From the NCBI GenBank assembly GCA_001664505.1, contig CP011806.1:2456904-2520903 (forward strand): DNA of 64,000 nucleotides, in the 5' to 3' direction. The notes below the pieces were generated by a model that ran no database searches, was not told the DNA's origin, and saw only the letters and a list, made by a program, of their open reading frames with translations. Each line of letters starts with the position of its first letter. Within the stretch, counting starts at the first letter, position 1. The position numbers and the translations under genes are program-made. Positions 33,597 to 43,308 of this stretch are shown here, piece after piece. This stretch comes from Acidobacteria bacterium Mor1 (GTDB lineage Bacteria > Acidobacteriota > Polarisedimenticolia > Polarisedimenticolales > Polarisedimenticolaceae).

Positions 33597-36500
33597 CTAG
33601 GGCACCGTCAGCTGATAGGTGTTCTCACCGCCTTCGGTGACTACCACGCTTCCGATGGGCTCGGCGTTGTCGTCGACGAAGACCCGGTAGTTGCCGGGCA
33701 ACAGGTTGGGCAGCAGCGCGATGCCGTCGTTGGAGGTCGCGGCGCCGCCGCCCATCATCTGCAACAGCATCTCGATCCCACGGGGCAACGAGTCCCCCTG
33801 AAGCCGCACTCGCCTGCCCGCTACGGGAGCTCCCGACGCGTCGGTCAACTGGAGCTGCAGGGTCGCCCCTTCCTGCAGGGTGACCTGCACGTAGGGTTCT
33901 TCGTCCCCCTGGGGCACCACCGACTCGAAGTTGCCGGGAGCCCAGCCCTGGGCCACGACGTAGAGATCGAATGGTTGGCCTTCGGGCAGATCGACCATGG
34001 CGATCCCCCGATGGTTGGTGAAACCGTCGCCCAGCACCGAGGTCACATCCCCGGGCATGGTCAGCGAGAGCATCGCCATGGAGACGGGATTGCCACCGCC
34101 GCCCCGGACCTCGACGCGCACCGGGCGCCCGCTGTCCAGCGCGAAGTCGACCCCGGAGGTTTCCCCCGCGCCGTCGACCCGGATGCCGATCCTGGTCTCG
34201 AATACGTAGCCCTCGGCACCTGCGATCACCCGGTACTCACCCTCGTCGAGGCCGGTCAGGCGATAGGCTCCCGACGCATCGGTACTGGCATTGGAGGCAA
34301 GCTGGGTCATCTGGGTATCCGACGCCGGGAAGGCGGAGACCCGGGCCTCGGCCAGGGGGTTGCCGTCGGCGTCGGTCACCGTGCCGGCGATGCCCCCTCC
34401 TTCTTCCAGCTCGATGTCCCGGGTCATGGCGTCGACCCCGTCGGGCACCTCGAGACGCAAGCCGACTCCTGCCCCCATGAACTGCTGGCCGCCGGCCTGA
34501 ACCATGATGCGGTAGGTCCCGGGTGAATCGACCATCAGCTTGTAGTTGCCGTTCTCATCGGCCTGGCCATAGCGGAACGAGGACATGTCCATGTTCGAGG
34601 CGCCCTCGGGCATCAGCACGACCACGGCGCTCCCCAGCGGTTCACCCTGCCGCGTGACGACGCCGGTAACTTCGATACCCTCGGCGTCGGAGAAGTCGAC
34701 GACGACATCCTCCCCTTCCACCACCACCGCTCGCTTGGTGCGAGGCGCGACGGCGCCGTCGTTCTGGGAAACCTTGGTCACGGTGTAGACGCCGGCGGTC
34801 ACCTTGTCCATCACGTAGCGGCCGGAAGCATCGGTCTCGACCGGGCCGATCATCGATTGCCCCATGCCCATCATCGCCATCACGTTGACGTTGGCCAGTG
34901 GCTGCCCCTGGGCATCGGTCACGGTGCCGACGATGCGACCGCCCTGTTCGAGGATCAGTTCGAGTTCGGTGATGCCGCTATCCTCGGACAGCCGCAGGTT
35001 CTTGCGAGTCGGCGCGTAGTCCGGGTGCTGCCCGGTGACGACGATGGCGCCGGGACCGAGGCCCCGATAGGTGAAGCGGCCGTCGACACCGGTGGGAACG
35101 CCCTGCTGGGCACCGCCGAAGTTGAAGCTGAACATCCCCTGCTGGGAGAAGGTCACCGTGGCGCCGCCCAGCGGTTGGCCGTCCCGTTTGGACAGAACGA
35201 TCCCTCGCACCTCGAGCCCCGGCTCCAACTCCAGCTTGCCGGCGTCGTGGCGATCACCGGCCGCAATCTCGATGCCCGGCCTGCGCAACGGCGCGTAGTC
35301 CGAACTGCGCACTTCGAGGCTGTAGTTGCCGGGATCGACCTTGCGCATCCGGAAGCTGCCGTCCTCCTCCGACGTCGCCCGAGCGATGCTGCGCCCGGCG
35401 ATCACCGGCGCGCCGGAGGCGTAGATCTGGGCCGTGGCCCCGGATACGGCGGCTCCGTCGGGGTCGACGACAGTGCCGACGATCTCGGCCGCCCGGTCCA
35501 GCTTGATCTTCAGCGGAAGATCCTCGGCGGTGATGCCGGTCTGCCTGTAGTCGCTGCAGTCCTTCGTGACCACGTTGACGGTGATCTTCGACTCCGGGTC
35601 GACGCCCCAGGCGTGGAAACCTCCGTCCTCGTTGATCGTCGCGTCCCGGCGATAGAGCCGACCGTCGGCGCTCCAGCGGACGTTGACGGCGCCCTCGCCG
35701 ACCGGCTCGCCGTCATTGACGGTCACCGTGCCGTGAACCTCGAGACCCGGCTCCAGGGTGACCTTACCCAGGTCGCGCACCTCGCCGGGCGCCAGGTTGA
35801 CCCCCTTGCGAATCTTCGAAAGGTAGCGGGTGGCACCGAGCCAGACGTCGTAGCTCCCGGTGGGTAGGTCGGTCGCCTCGTAGCTGCCGTCCCCCAGAGC
35901 CTCGATCTTGTCCTTGACGACCGTAACGGTGTCCTTCCAGTTGAGCCGGGCCACCGGCCCGGCATCTTCGCGGGCGACCGAGAGGAAAACATCCGGCTCC
36001 TCGATAGCCACATCGTCACCATCGACCAGCCGGAATCGCACCAGAGCGCCGGCCGCGAGGACCGCTCTGAAGTCCCGCTCGACCTCCCCCTCTTCAAAGG
36101 CGGGAATCGCGGCTTCGAACTTGCCGTAGCCCTTCTTGCGAACGTAGAGGGTGTAGTCGAGGCCGCGGGTCAAACCGCGCTGCCGGGAGATGCCGTCGGC
36201 GTTGCTCCGCGGTTGATCGACATAGTGGTTCTGGCGCGAGCCCTCGAGGCGCACGCGGCGGTTGAAGTCGTTGGTCGTCACCGAGACCCAGGCATCCTCG
36301 ACCGGAGCCCCTCCTGCGTCGACGACCGTGACCTCCAGGTCGGCCCCGGGAGCCAGCAGGAACTCCACCGGAGCGGCGTCTTCCGGCTGGGGCACGGCGA
36401 TTTTGAGCCGCTGCATGCCCTCGTGGCCGGTCGCCAGCAGAATCAGATCGTGGGCGCTCTCGGCCAGATCCTCGAATCGAAACCGGCCCTCGCCGTCGCT

Positions 36501-37043
36501 CTCGGTGAAATGGCAGAACTCCGTACCGAAGAGGTGGCTGTTCTTGTCGCAGGCCCTGATCGACGCGCCGGCGATGGCTGAGCCTTCGCCGTTGTCCCGG
36601 ATCACGCCGCTGAGGGAATGCCCGGGAGCCATCCGCACTTCGAGAGCCTCGGCTCCATCGATCTCGTTGTCGGTCCAGAGCGCGAAACCCTCGGCCTCTA
36701 CGCGCACCACGTAGGGCCCGGCATTCAGCCCACCGATCTCGAAGCTGCCGTCCTCGCCGGTGGTCGCCGAGAGCGGCTCGAACGGCGGCACCTTGCGCTT
36801 TGCCGGCTTGGTGCCGCTCGCCTTGCCGCGCTGCTTGTCGGCCTTGTTCCGAGCTCGGATGTCGATCCCGGCGTGGACCGTCGCACCCACCACCGGCTCA
36901 CCCTCGGCATCGAGGACCTGACCGCTCAGCGAATGCTCCCCGGCGCCCTCTTCGACGGCGGCGGCATCGGTGTCGTCGGCAAACGCCGGGAACGACAGGC
37001 AAACCAGCAGAGCGAACGCAAAGATGATCAGGCGGCGATCCAC
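33597..37043 (-). CDS. Secreted protein with about ten carboxypeptidase-regulatory-like repeats
   Basis: An 1148-residue exported protein; GTG 37043 follows GGAGGGG and gives a clean signal peptide (residues 1-22). Repeated units of the CarboxypepD_reg/SdrD-B type fill the whole length, each starting with a motif such as SGQVLDAEGEPVVGATV, GTVVDPDGAAVSGATAQI, GTVTDAQGQPLANVNVMA and GTVTDADGNPLAEARVSA, followed by a (D/E)GxF/Y strand. This is a string of transthyretin-like beta-sandwiches, usual for adhesive or structural surface proteins. There is no catalytic domain or sorting signal. Confidence 0.87.
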   Translation of the reverse strand: MDRRLIIFAFALLVCLSFPAFADDTDAAAVEEGAGEHSLSGQVLDAEGEPVVGATVHAGIDIRARNKADKQRGKASGTKPAKRKVPPFEPLSATTGEDGSFEIGGLNAGPYVVRVEAEGFALWTDNEIDGAEALEVRMAPGHSLSGVIRDNGEGSAIAGASIRACDKNSHLFGTEFCHFTESDGEGRFRFEDLAESAHDLILLATGHEGMQRLKIAVPQPEDAAPVEFLLAPGADLEVTVVDAGGAPVEDAWVSVTTNDFNRRVRLEGSRQNHYVDQPRSNADGISRQRGLTRGLDYTLYVRKKGYGKFEAAIPAFEEGEVERDFRAVLAAGALVRFRLVDGDDVAIEEPDVFLSVAREDAGPVARLNWKDTVTVVKDKIEALGDGSYEATDLPTGSYDVWLGATRYLSKIRKGVNLAPGEVRDLGKVTLEPGLEVHGTVTVNDGEPVGEGAVNVRWSADGRLYRRDATINEDGGFHAWGVDPESKITVNVVTKDCSDYRQTGITAEDLPLKIKLDRAAEIVGTVVDPDGAAVSGATAQIYASGAPVIAGRSIARATSEEDGSFRMRKVDPGNYSLEVRSSDYAPLRRPGIEIAAGDRHDAGKLELEPGLEVRGIVLSKRDGQPLGGATVTFSQQGMFSFNFGGAQQGVPTGVDGRFTYRGLGPGAIVVTGQHPDYAPTRKNLRLSEDSGITELELILEQGGRIVGTVTDAQGQPLANVNVMAMMGMGQSMIGPVETDASGRYVMDKVTAGVYTVTKVSQNDGAVAPRTKRAVVVEGEDVVVDFSDAEGIEVTGVVTRQGEPLGSAVVVLMPEGASNMDMSSFRYGQADENGNYKLMVDSPGTYRIMVQAGGQQFMGAGVGLRLEVPDGVDAMTRDIELEEGGGIAGTVTDADGNPLAEARVSAFPASDTQMTQLASNASTDASGAYRLTGLDEGEYRVIAGAEGYVFETRIGIRVDGAGETSGVDFALDSGRPVRVEVRGGGGNPVSMAMLSLTMPGDVTSVLGDGFTNHRGIAMVDLPEGQPFDLYVVAQGWAPGNFESVVPQGDEEPYVQVTLQEGATLQLQLTDASGAPVAGRRVRLQGDSLPRGIEMLLQMMGGGAATSNDGIALLPNLLPGNYRVFVDDNAEPIGSVVVTEGGENTYQLTVP

Positions 37044-37214
37044 GATATCCCCTCCGAGCTCGACACAGATACGGGGCCGGTCCGATTCGATTCTAGCCTG
37101 CGGATTCTGATCAGGGATACGACGGTTTGGGCGCACGGGTTCCGTTTCGGAAACAAGTCCGACAAACGAAACCCTGCGGTCACCCGGATATGGGAGTGGA
37201 TCAGGCCGGATCGA

Positions 37215-38591
37215 TCAGGCCAGGCGGGGGTTCTGCATCGTCGCGTACTCTTCCTCGAAGAAGAATCGCGACTCACCGAAGGCCGGCTTCAGGTGATCGA
37301 GCCAGGTCGCCTTCGGATCGTACTTGGCGTAGAACGGCCGATGGACCCAGTCGGCGTTGCGTCCCTGGAGGAAGCGCAGGGCGAAGACTTTCTCGCCGGC
37401 GATCTCGGTGACACCCTGGACCTCGACCTTGCCGGGGCCGGCGCTCATCGAGGGACCGCGCACGGTGCGCGCCAGGCCGGAGACCTGTTGGATCGCGTCC
37501 CGGTAGATGTGCCAGGCCCGCTCCAGCGGCACCTCGAAGTAGTGGCGGGCACCGGTGTCCCGCTCGACGAACATGTAGTAGGGCACCACGCCGAGCTTGA
37601 CCTGGGTTTCCCACATGCGGGCCCAGACCGAAGCGTCGTCGTTGATGTGGGCCAGGAGCGGCCCCTGAGCACGGATCTGCGCACCGGTGTCGCGGATGCG
37701 GCGGATCGCCTCGCGGGTCACCGGGGATTCCAGCTCACGCCAGTGGTTGAAGTGAGCCATCACCGAAACGTGCTTACCCTCTTCGACCAGGGTGTCGAAC
37801 AGCCGCAGCATGTCGTCGGCATCGTCGTCGAAGACGAAGCGGTGCGGCCAGTAGGTCAGCGCCTTGGTGCCGATGCGAATGGTCTGGACATGCTCGAAAC
37901 GCTCGGAGAGCAGCGGCTCGAGATAGCCGGCCAGCTTGGCGGTCTTCATCACCATCGGATCGCCGCCGGTAACCAGCAAATCGCTGACTTCCTTGCGGCT
38001 CTCGAGATAGCCGTGCAGCGCGCCGGCCTCGGTGGAGGCCATGCGCAGCTCCTGCTGGCCGACGAACTGGGCCCAGCGGAAGCAGAAGGTGCAGAAGGCG
38101 TGGCAGGTCTGCCCCTGGCTGGGGAAGAACAGCACGGTCTCGTTGTATTTGTGCTGCATGCCGTCGAGAACGTCGCCGTCCTCGTCCCGGGGCATGTTCA
38201 GCTCCATCTGGCCGGCGGGATGCGGGTTCAGATCGGCCCGCAGTTCCTGGGCCAGACGTTGGATCTCGTCGCGGGGGGCGTCGGCGCGGTGCAGCGCCGC
38301 CATGCGCTCGAAGGCTTCCTCGGAGAGCATGCCGCGTTGGGGGAAGGTGAGCTGGTAGATCGGATCGTTCGGAACGGCGTCCCAGTCGATCAGGTGGTTG
38401 ATGACGTATTCGTTGACCCGGAACGGCAGCACGCTGGCCACGACCTTCATCTCGAACACGGTCTCTTCGGGGAGACGCTTCAACACGTCCAGCCCGTCGA
38501 GGTGACGCGCCATGAAGACCTTGAAACGCGGAGGCGTCTTGTCACCGGTCAGGGAAGCGGAGGTTCGGTTGAGATGATCCAGCTGCGACAT
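37215..38591 (-). CDS. KamA-family radical SAM aminomutase-like enzyme
   Basis: A 458-residue radical SAM enzyme of the lysine 2,3-aminomutase family. The cluster motif is C163-H-A-F-C167-T-F-C170; VTGGDPM and the SAM/PLP-binding segments downstream fit the family. It is distinct from canonical KamA in length and in the N-terminal 100 residues, so it may act on another amino acid or on a protein-bound lysine. ATG 38591 is preceded by GGAGGAAG. A 7-bp hairpin (38614-38630) and a leader of about 250 bases lie upstream. Confidence 0.85.
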   Translation of the reverse strand: MSQLDHLNRTSASLTGDKTPPRFKVFMARHLDGLDVLKRLPEETVFEMKVVASVLPFRVNEYVINHLIDWDAVPNDPIYQLTFPQRGMLSEEAFERMAALHRADAPRDEIQRLAQELRADLNPHPAGQMELNMPRDEDGDVLDGMQHKYNETVLFFPSQGQTCHAFCTFCFRWAQFVGQQELRMASTEAGALHGYLESRKEVSDLLVTGGDPMVMKTAKLAGYLEPLLSERFEHVQTIRIGTKALTYWPHRFVFDDDADDMLRLFDTLVEEGKHVSVMAHFNHWRELESPVTREAIRRIRDTGAQIRAQGPLLAHINDDASVWARMWETQVKLGVVPYYMFVERDTGARHYFEVPLERAWHIYRDAIQQVSGLARTVRGPSMSAGPGKVEVQGVTEIAGEKVFALRFLQGRNADWVHRPFYAKYDPKATWLDHLKPAFGESRFFFEEEYATMQNPRLA

Positions 38592-38850
38592 TCTTCCTCC
38601 AGAGCTATCCGTTTCGCCGCCTTGCGGCGACACTCACACACTCCCGCCTGAGCAGGACCGAATTGTCTTTGCCATGGCCGAATCGAGCGCCCACGGGCGT
38701 GTAACCGTGTTGCTGCAGATCGGAGGTGCAGGCGACGGTCAGGACGTCATGCCCAGACTGGGACCGTCAGGTGAGCGCCAGAGGCGAGTACGCGCACGAA
38801 GCGCGCCGTCTCCGATGTATTTGCAGTTCAGTCTTAAAAGGTTACATACC
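38592..38850 (-). promoter_or_regulatory. Long structured 5' leader of the KamA-like gene
   Basis: About 250 bases separate the putative promoter from the start codon. Just before the ribosome site is a perfect hairpin TCGCCGC-AAG-GCGGCGA on the mRNA strand (38630-38614). I searched by eye for lysine, glycine and cobalamin riboswitch cores and found none. Together with the promoter region this fills the 308-base gap to the esterase gene. The leader may control expression, but the type is unknown. Confidence 0.45.
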
Positions 38851-38881
38851 ATTATTGCCCCAAAAGGGGCCATTCTGTCAA
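38851..38881 (-). promoter_or_regulatory. Sigma-70-like promoter with palindromic spacer for the KamA-like gene
   Basis: On the minus strand TTGACA (38881-38876) and AATAAT (38856-38851) are separated by 19 bases. Within the spacer lies GCCCC-TTTT-GGGGC (38870-38857), a perfect 5-bp inverted repeat that might be an operator or shorten the effective spacing. It could also act as a weak terminator for the esterase transcript. Confidence 0.4.
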
Positions 38882-38899
38882 GTTGACGCCTGCGCCGAA

Positions 38900-39928
38900 C
38901 TATGAGTCGATCGCGGCGCTGAGGAACGGGAGCGATACGTCCAGGCGGTATGCGGTACCCAGATGATCGTCGTCGAATTCCTCGTAACGATGCTCGATTC
39001 CCGCCGTGCTGAGCCTGCGCACCAAGGCGCGAGTACCGAAATGTAAGTGGAACTGATCCCGCGAACCGCAGTCGATGAACAGCCCCTGCAGGCCGGACAG
39101 CTTCTCGCGGCATTCGGGTCGGTCGGCGAGGCGCAACGGGTCGTGGGACAGCCACTGCTCCCAGCGTTCGGGGTCGAGCCGGCAGGTCTCAGGATCGAAA
39201 GGCAGGCGCACACCGAAGGGCGCGTCGACGTCGGGATCGTAGGTCGCCGCCATGGCCAGGATCGACAGCACGTGCATCTCCGGCCACGAGGTCTTCCGCG
39301 CCTCGGTGAAGTACTTGACGAAGCCGGCGATGTCCCCGCCCTGCCGGGCCAGCGCCGTGGCGATCTTGGGGAAGTCGCTGCGGTAGACCAGGTCGAAATC
39401 GACGTCGCCCGAGTGTGAAGCGATGGCGCCCCAGTGTTCGCCGTGCTTCATCCCCTGGATCAGCGACCCGTAACCGCCGCTGGACTTGCCCAGCACCGCA
39501 CGACAGGCCGCCCCTGGGCGAACTCTGTAACTCCGCTCCAGCGCGGGGATCAGCTCGTCGAGCAGATAGTCTTCCCAGTTACCGAACACCGGGGAGTTGA
39601 TGTACTGGTTGCCGCCCAGGGAGGTGAAGGCGTCGGGCATCGCCACGACCGCCGGCCCCATCCGGCCGTCGGCGATCAGACGTTCGACTCGCTGAGGCAG
39701 GCTCTCGCCGAACCCCTTCCAGGCAGTCTGTCCCAGGCCGCTTCCCCCGTAGCCGGACAGATAGACGATCAACGGAAAGTCCCGTCCGGCTTCGTCGTGG
39801 CCTTCGGGCAGGTAGACGGCGGTGCGCCGCGATGCGGGGTCGCCCAGCAGATTGCCGGCCAAGGCCTCGGACTCGACGGTCAGCTCATCGAGCCGTCCGC
39901 GCAGGGGGGAGAAGACATGTTCGGGCAT
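38900..39928 (-). CDS. Alpha/beta hydrolase (esterase-D-like)
   Basis: A 342-residue intracellular hydrolase of the esterase D/S-formylglutathione hydrolase superfamily. The nucleophile elbow is G147-K-S149-S-G, acid and base candidates are D in FIDCGSRDQF and H in FDDDHLGT near the C-terminus, and the oxyanion region YLSGYGGSG is present. No signal peptide. It differs from the propeller-fused esterase elsewhere in the window in keeping its catalytic residues. It lies upstream of the KamA-like gene on the same strand; the substrate is unknown. Confidence 0.83.
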   Translation of the reverse strand: MPEHVFSPLRGRLDELTVESEALAGNLLGDPASRRTAVYLPEGHDEAGRDFPLIVYLSGYGGSGLGQTAWKGFGESLPQRVERLIADGRMGPAVVAMPDAFTSLGGNQYINSPVFGNWEDYLLDELIPALERSYRVRPGAACRAVLGKSSGGYGSLIQGMKHGEHWGAIASHSGDVDFDLVYRSDFPKIATALARQGGDIAGFVKYFTEARKTSWPEMHVLSILAMAATYDPDVDAPFGVRLPFDPETCRLDPERWEQWLSHDPLRLADRPECREKLSGLQGLFIDCGSRDQFHLHFGTRALVRRLSTAGIEHRYEEFDDDHLGTAYRLDVSLPFLSAAIDS

Positions 39929-39979
39929 CGGGACTCCAGGCGGCCGTCGGCCGGCGCGTGCCTCAGGGGCCCCGACGGA

Positions 39980-41905
39980 TCAGGCGTCGGAGCGCATCAG
40001 GCGTACGGGAGTCTCATAGTAGCGCGCGCCGCCGCCGGCATCGGTCTCCGCCGCCTCGATCAGCGCGTTGGCGCAGCGGCCGCGCCCGAGCCAGCCCCCC
40101 TTGTCCAGCAGCACCACATCCCGGCGCTGGGCGGCATCGAACCGCAGGCGCACCTGCATGCTGCCGACCGCCGACTCGAGAGTCGCCTCGTCGCCGTCGG
40201 CGAACCCCTGGGCCGAGTCCGGATGCAGGGTCGCCGGGGCCGGCCCTTCCTGGAGCGACGGCGGCCACTGGGACGACTGGGACTTGCGCGCGGCCAACGG
40301 CATCAACAGGAGCGGCCGTTCGGTACTGACCGGGCTCGGCTCGACCTCCGCGTCGGTCAGCAGGTTGACCTTGCCGCTGGGCGTAGGGAAGCGTCGATCG
40401 GCGAACAGGACCTCCGCCGCCAGCGGGTTGCGCACCGCTCCCTCGCGAAGTTGATCGAGAGTGACCCCCTTGGCGTTGAGCTTGCTCATCATCCGCTGCT
40501 TCCATGCCGAAGGGGGCTCGTGGAACGCGTCGTCGTGGCCGAGCCGGGTCGCGAGAGCGCAGACGATGGCGTAGTCACTCATCGCCTCCCCCGGCGGCGC
40601 GACCACCGGCTGCACGTCGGACAACCAGTGATTGCCGTAGGCGCCGAGCAGGTCGTCCTCTTCCAGCATCGTCGTCGTGGGCAGCACCACGTCGGCACAC
40701 TCGGTGGTGTCGGTGGGGAACGCGTCGACCACGACGGTCAGCTCACGGGTCTGTAGCGCCCGGGCCACCGTGTGGGATTCGGGCAGCATCGCCACCGGGT
40801 TGCCGGCGGTGACCCAGACCATCCGCACCGCGGGGTCCGACGCCTCGAGCAACCCGGGCCCGAGCAAGGGTTCGGGAATCGTGCGCGGCGCGATCGACTT
40901 GCCCGCGGAGAAGCTGGTATCGAAGGCGGTGCGCCGGCCGAAGTAGAAGGAAACGCCGCCGCCGGGCACGCCGAGATTGCCGCTGATCGCGCCCAGGGCG
41001 TCGAGGGCCCGGACGATGGTCGCGCCGTTGGCGCGGCGCTGCATCCCCCAGCCGACCTGGATCGCCGCGGGGCCGTCGGCGTAGAGGGTCGCGATGCGGT
41101 CGAAGTCCGCGCGGCTCACGCCGGCGATAGCGCACCAGTCGTCGACCTCCCGGGAGAACACAAGCTCGCGATAGCTGTCGAAGTGATCGCAGTATTCCGC
41201 CGCCGAGGGATCGGCGGCGTCGAGTTCGAACATGCGGCGCCCGAGCCCCAGCGCCAGCGCTGCGTCGCCGCCGGGCCGAGGTTGGACGTACAGCTCGCAA
41301 AGGTCGCCGCCGCGATGGCGCACCGGGTCGATCTGGATCAGGCGCGCGCCCTTGGCCCTGGCTTCCTTCAACACCGGCTGCAGATGCACGTTGCTGACGT
41401 AGGGGTTCTTGCCCCAGAGGATGATCGTGCGGCTGTTCAACAGGTCGAACAGATCGTTGCTCTCGGCGATACCGAAGTCGGTTTCCTGGGCCGCCTCGCC
41501 GGCGCCGGAACAGATATCCCCCGACTTGACCGACACCGGACCGAAGCGCTCGAAGAAATGGTCGACGACGTGCTTCATCAGGCCGAGGCTTCCGCCGGAG
41601 CGGTAGTGGAAGATCGCGGCCGGGCCGGACTCGGTCTTGATCCGCAGCATCTTCTCGGCGATCAGGTCCAGCGCGTCATCCCAACTGACCGGCACCAGCC
41701 CCCGGGAGCGGCGCACCTGCGGCCGGGTCAGCCGCCGCGGGTCGTACTGCCGGTCGAGAAAGCGGTTGGTGCGGTAGCAGAGAAAGCCGCGGGTGACCGG
41801 ATGATCCGGGTCCCCTTCCAGGCGCACGACCCGGTCGTTCTCGACGGTCGCGATCATCGAACAGGCGTCGGGGCAGTCGCGATTGCAGGCGGTGCGGACT
41901 TTCAT
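39980..41905 (-). CDS. Molybdopterin-dependent oxidoreductase, single-subunit type
   Basis: A 641-residue DMSO-reductase-family enzyme. The N-terminal [4Fe-4S] site is C7-x3-C11-x3-C15...C43 (CNRDCPDAC, GFLCY). The molybdenum ligand is probably C132 in SGDICSGAGEAA, encoded by TGT and so not selenocysteine. ADVVLPTTTMLEEDD and the C-terminal cofactor domain are intact. No twin-arginine signal is present, so it is cytoplasmic. There are no partner subunits nearby. Members of this subgroup are annotated as formate-dehydrogenase-like or thiosulfate-reductase-like; the substrate is unknown. Confidence 0.87.
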   Translation of the reverse strand: MKVRTACNRDCPDACSMIATVENDRVVRLEGDPDHPVTRGFLCYRTNRFLDRQYDPRRLTRPQVRRSRGLVPVSWDDALDLIAEKMLRIKTESGPAAIFHYRSGGSLGLMKHVVDHFFERFGPVSVKSGDICSGAGEAAQETDFGIAESNDLFDLLNSRTIILWGKNPYVSNVHLQPVLKEARAKGARLIQIDPVRHRGGDLCELYVQPRPGGDAALALGLGRRMFELDAADPSAAEYCDHFDSYRELVFSREVDDWCAIAGVSRADFDRIATLYADGPAAIQVGWGMQRRANGATIVRALDALGAISGNLGVPGGGVSFYFGRRTAFDTSFSAGKSIAPRTIPEPLLGPGLLEASDPAVRMVWVTAGNPVAMLPESHTVARALQTRELTVVVDAFPTDTTECADVVLPTTTMLEEDDLLGAYGNHWLSDVQPVVAPPGEAMSDYAIVCALATRLGHDDAFHEPPSAWKQRMMSKLNAKGVTLDQLREGAVRNPLAAEVLFADRRFPTPSGKVNLLTDAEVEPSPVSTERPLLLMPLAARKSQSSQWPPSLQEGPAPATLHPDSAQGFADGDEATLESAVGSMQVRLRFDAAQRRDVVLLDKGGWLGRGRCANALIEAAETDAGGGARYYETPVRLMRSDA

Positions 41906-41997
41906 GATTCGAGGATACACCGGCGCCGAAGCCCCCGCGGACTGTGGGGAAGCGAATGCAGGCGACTGTTTCGGCTATGCTTCCGCCCGGAGGTTCC

Positions 41998-43308
41998 ATG
42001 AGCGGGTTGAACGCAGTTTCTGCCATCGGCTTCTGCGCCCTGGCGGCGCTGGCCTGGCTTGCCGGCGGCTGCCGCCGGCCGGTGCCCTGGCGCACGGTGC
42101 TGGGCTCGGCGGGCTTGATGGCGGCGCTGGGCGTCCTGATCTTTCTTCTGCCGGCAACCCGGGGCCTCTTGCTCTGGCTCAACGGCGTGGTGGTCGCCCT
42201 GCTCGACGCCAGCCGGGAGGGGGCGATCTTTCTGTTCGGGCCCCTTGCCGTCGGCCCGGGGCAACAAACCCCTGCGGGCGAGGCCTCGGTAGGCTTCGTC
42301 CTCGGCACCCAGGTGCTGCCCGCCGTGGTGTTCTTCGCCGCGCTGATGGCGGCGCTCTATCACCTGGGTGTGATCCAGCCGATCGTGCGCTTTGCCGCCT
42401 GGGTGTTCAAGAACAGCCTGCGGCTGTCCGGCGCCGAGGCGCTGGCCGGTGCGTCGAACATCTTCGTCGGCATCGAATCGTCGACCACCGTACGCCCCTA
42501 TCTCGACGGCATGACCCGCTCGGAGCTCCTGACGCTTCTGACCTGCATGATGTCGACCATCGCGTCGACCACCCTGGCGCTCTACGTGTTGTTTCTCGGC
42601 GAGACCTTTCCCGGCATCGCCGGGCACCTGATCTCCGCCTCGGTGCTGTCGATCCCGGCGGCGGTGATCACGTCCAAACTGATGCTGCCGGAGACCGGCG
42701 TGCCGGAGACCCTGGGCACCCTGCCCCCGGCGGGCGAAGGGGAGCGCCACGGCAACACCATGTCGGCGCTGGCCGCCGGCGGCTGGGACGGGCTCAAACT
42801 CGCCGCGGGAATCGCGACCCTGTTGATCGCGGTGCTCGGCCTGCTCGGCGTACTCAACCGGGTACTTGCCTTTGCGGGAGCGCCGCTCGAAGCAAGCCTC
42901 GGCGGTCCGCTGTCGCTGGATCGCATGCTGGGTTGGGTCTTCACGCCGGTGGCCTGGTTGCTGGGCATCGAAGCCGGAGACACCGCTCAAGCGGCGCGGC
43001 TACTCGGGCTGCGCTCGGTGGCCACGGAGATCCCCGCCTACCAGCAGCTCGCCGGACTCGCCGCCGAGGAGTCGATCTCCCGGCGCAGCCTGGTTGTCAT
43101 GTCCTACGCTCTTTGCGGCTTTGCCCACCTGGCGTCGATGGGGATCTTCGTCGGCGGCGTCGCGGCCCTGGCGCCGGCACGCCGGGACGATCTGACCTCC
43201 CTGGCGTTTCGCGCGTTGATCGCCGCGACCCTGGCGACGCTGATGACCGGCGCCCTGGCCGGCGTGCTGTACTACGGCCAACCGGGAGTGCTCGGCCTGG
43301 GGAACTAG
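41998..43308 (+). CDS. Concentrative nucleoside transporter-family permease (CNT/NupC)
   Basis: A 436-residue permease with about ten membrane helices. The C-terminal stretch SYALCGFAHLASMGIFVGG followed by VAALAPARRDDL and the central GAEALAGASNIFVG and MTRSEL motifs are those of the CNT family, which imports nucleosides with H+ or Na+. The substrate-site motif that is usually QTEAPLL reads IESSTT here, so this belongs to a divergent subgroup and its substrate may differ. ATG 41998 follows GGAGG. Divergent from the molybdoenzyme gene across 92 bases. Confidence 0.87.
   Translation: MSGLNAVSAIGFCALAALAWLAGGCRRPVPWRTVLGSAGLMAALGVLIFLLPATRGLLLWLNGVVVALLDASREGAIFLFGPLAVGPGQQTPAGEASVGFVLGTQVLPAVVFFAALMAALYHLGVIQPIVRFAAWVFKNSLRLSGAEALAGASNIFVGIESSTTVRPYLDGMTRSELLTLLTCMMSTIASTTLALYVLFLGETFPGIAGHLISASVLSIPAAVITSKLMLPETGVPETLGTLPPAGEGERHGNTMSALAAGGWDGLKLAAGIATLLIAVLGLLGVLNRVLAFAGAPLEASLGGPLSLDRMLGWVFTPVAWLLGIEAGDTAQAARLLGLRSVATEIPAYQQLAGLAAEESISRRSLVVMSYALCGFAHLASMGIFVGGVAALAPARRDDLTSLAFRALIAATLATLMTGALAGVLYYGQPGVLGLGN

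Noticed and set aside
38592-38881. Lysine or cobalamin riboswitch before the KamA-like gene
   Set aside because: The conserved cores of these classes are not visible in the leader.
39980-41905. Selenocysteine in the molybdopterin oxidoreductase
   Set aside because: The metal-ligand position is encoded by TGT (Cys132), and the gene has no in-frame TGA.
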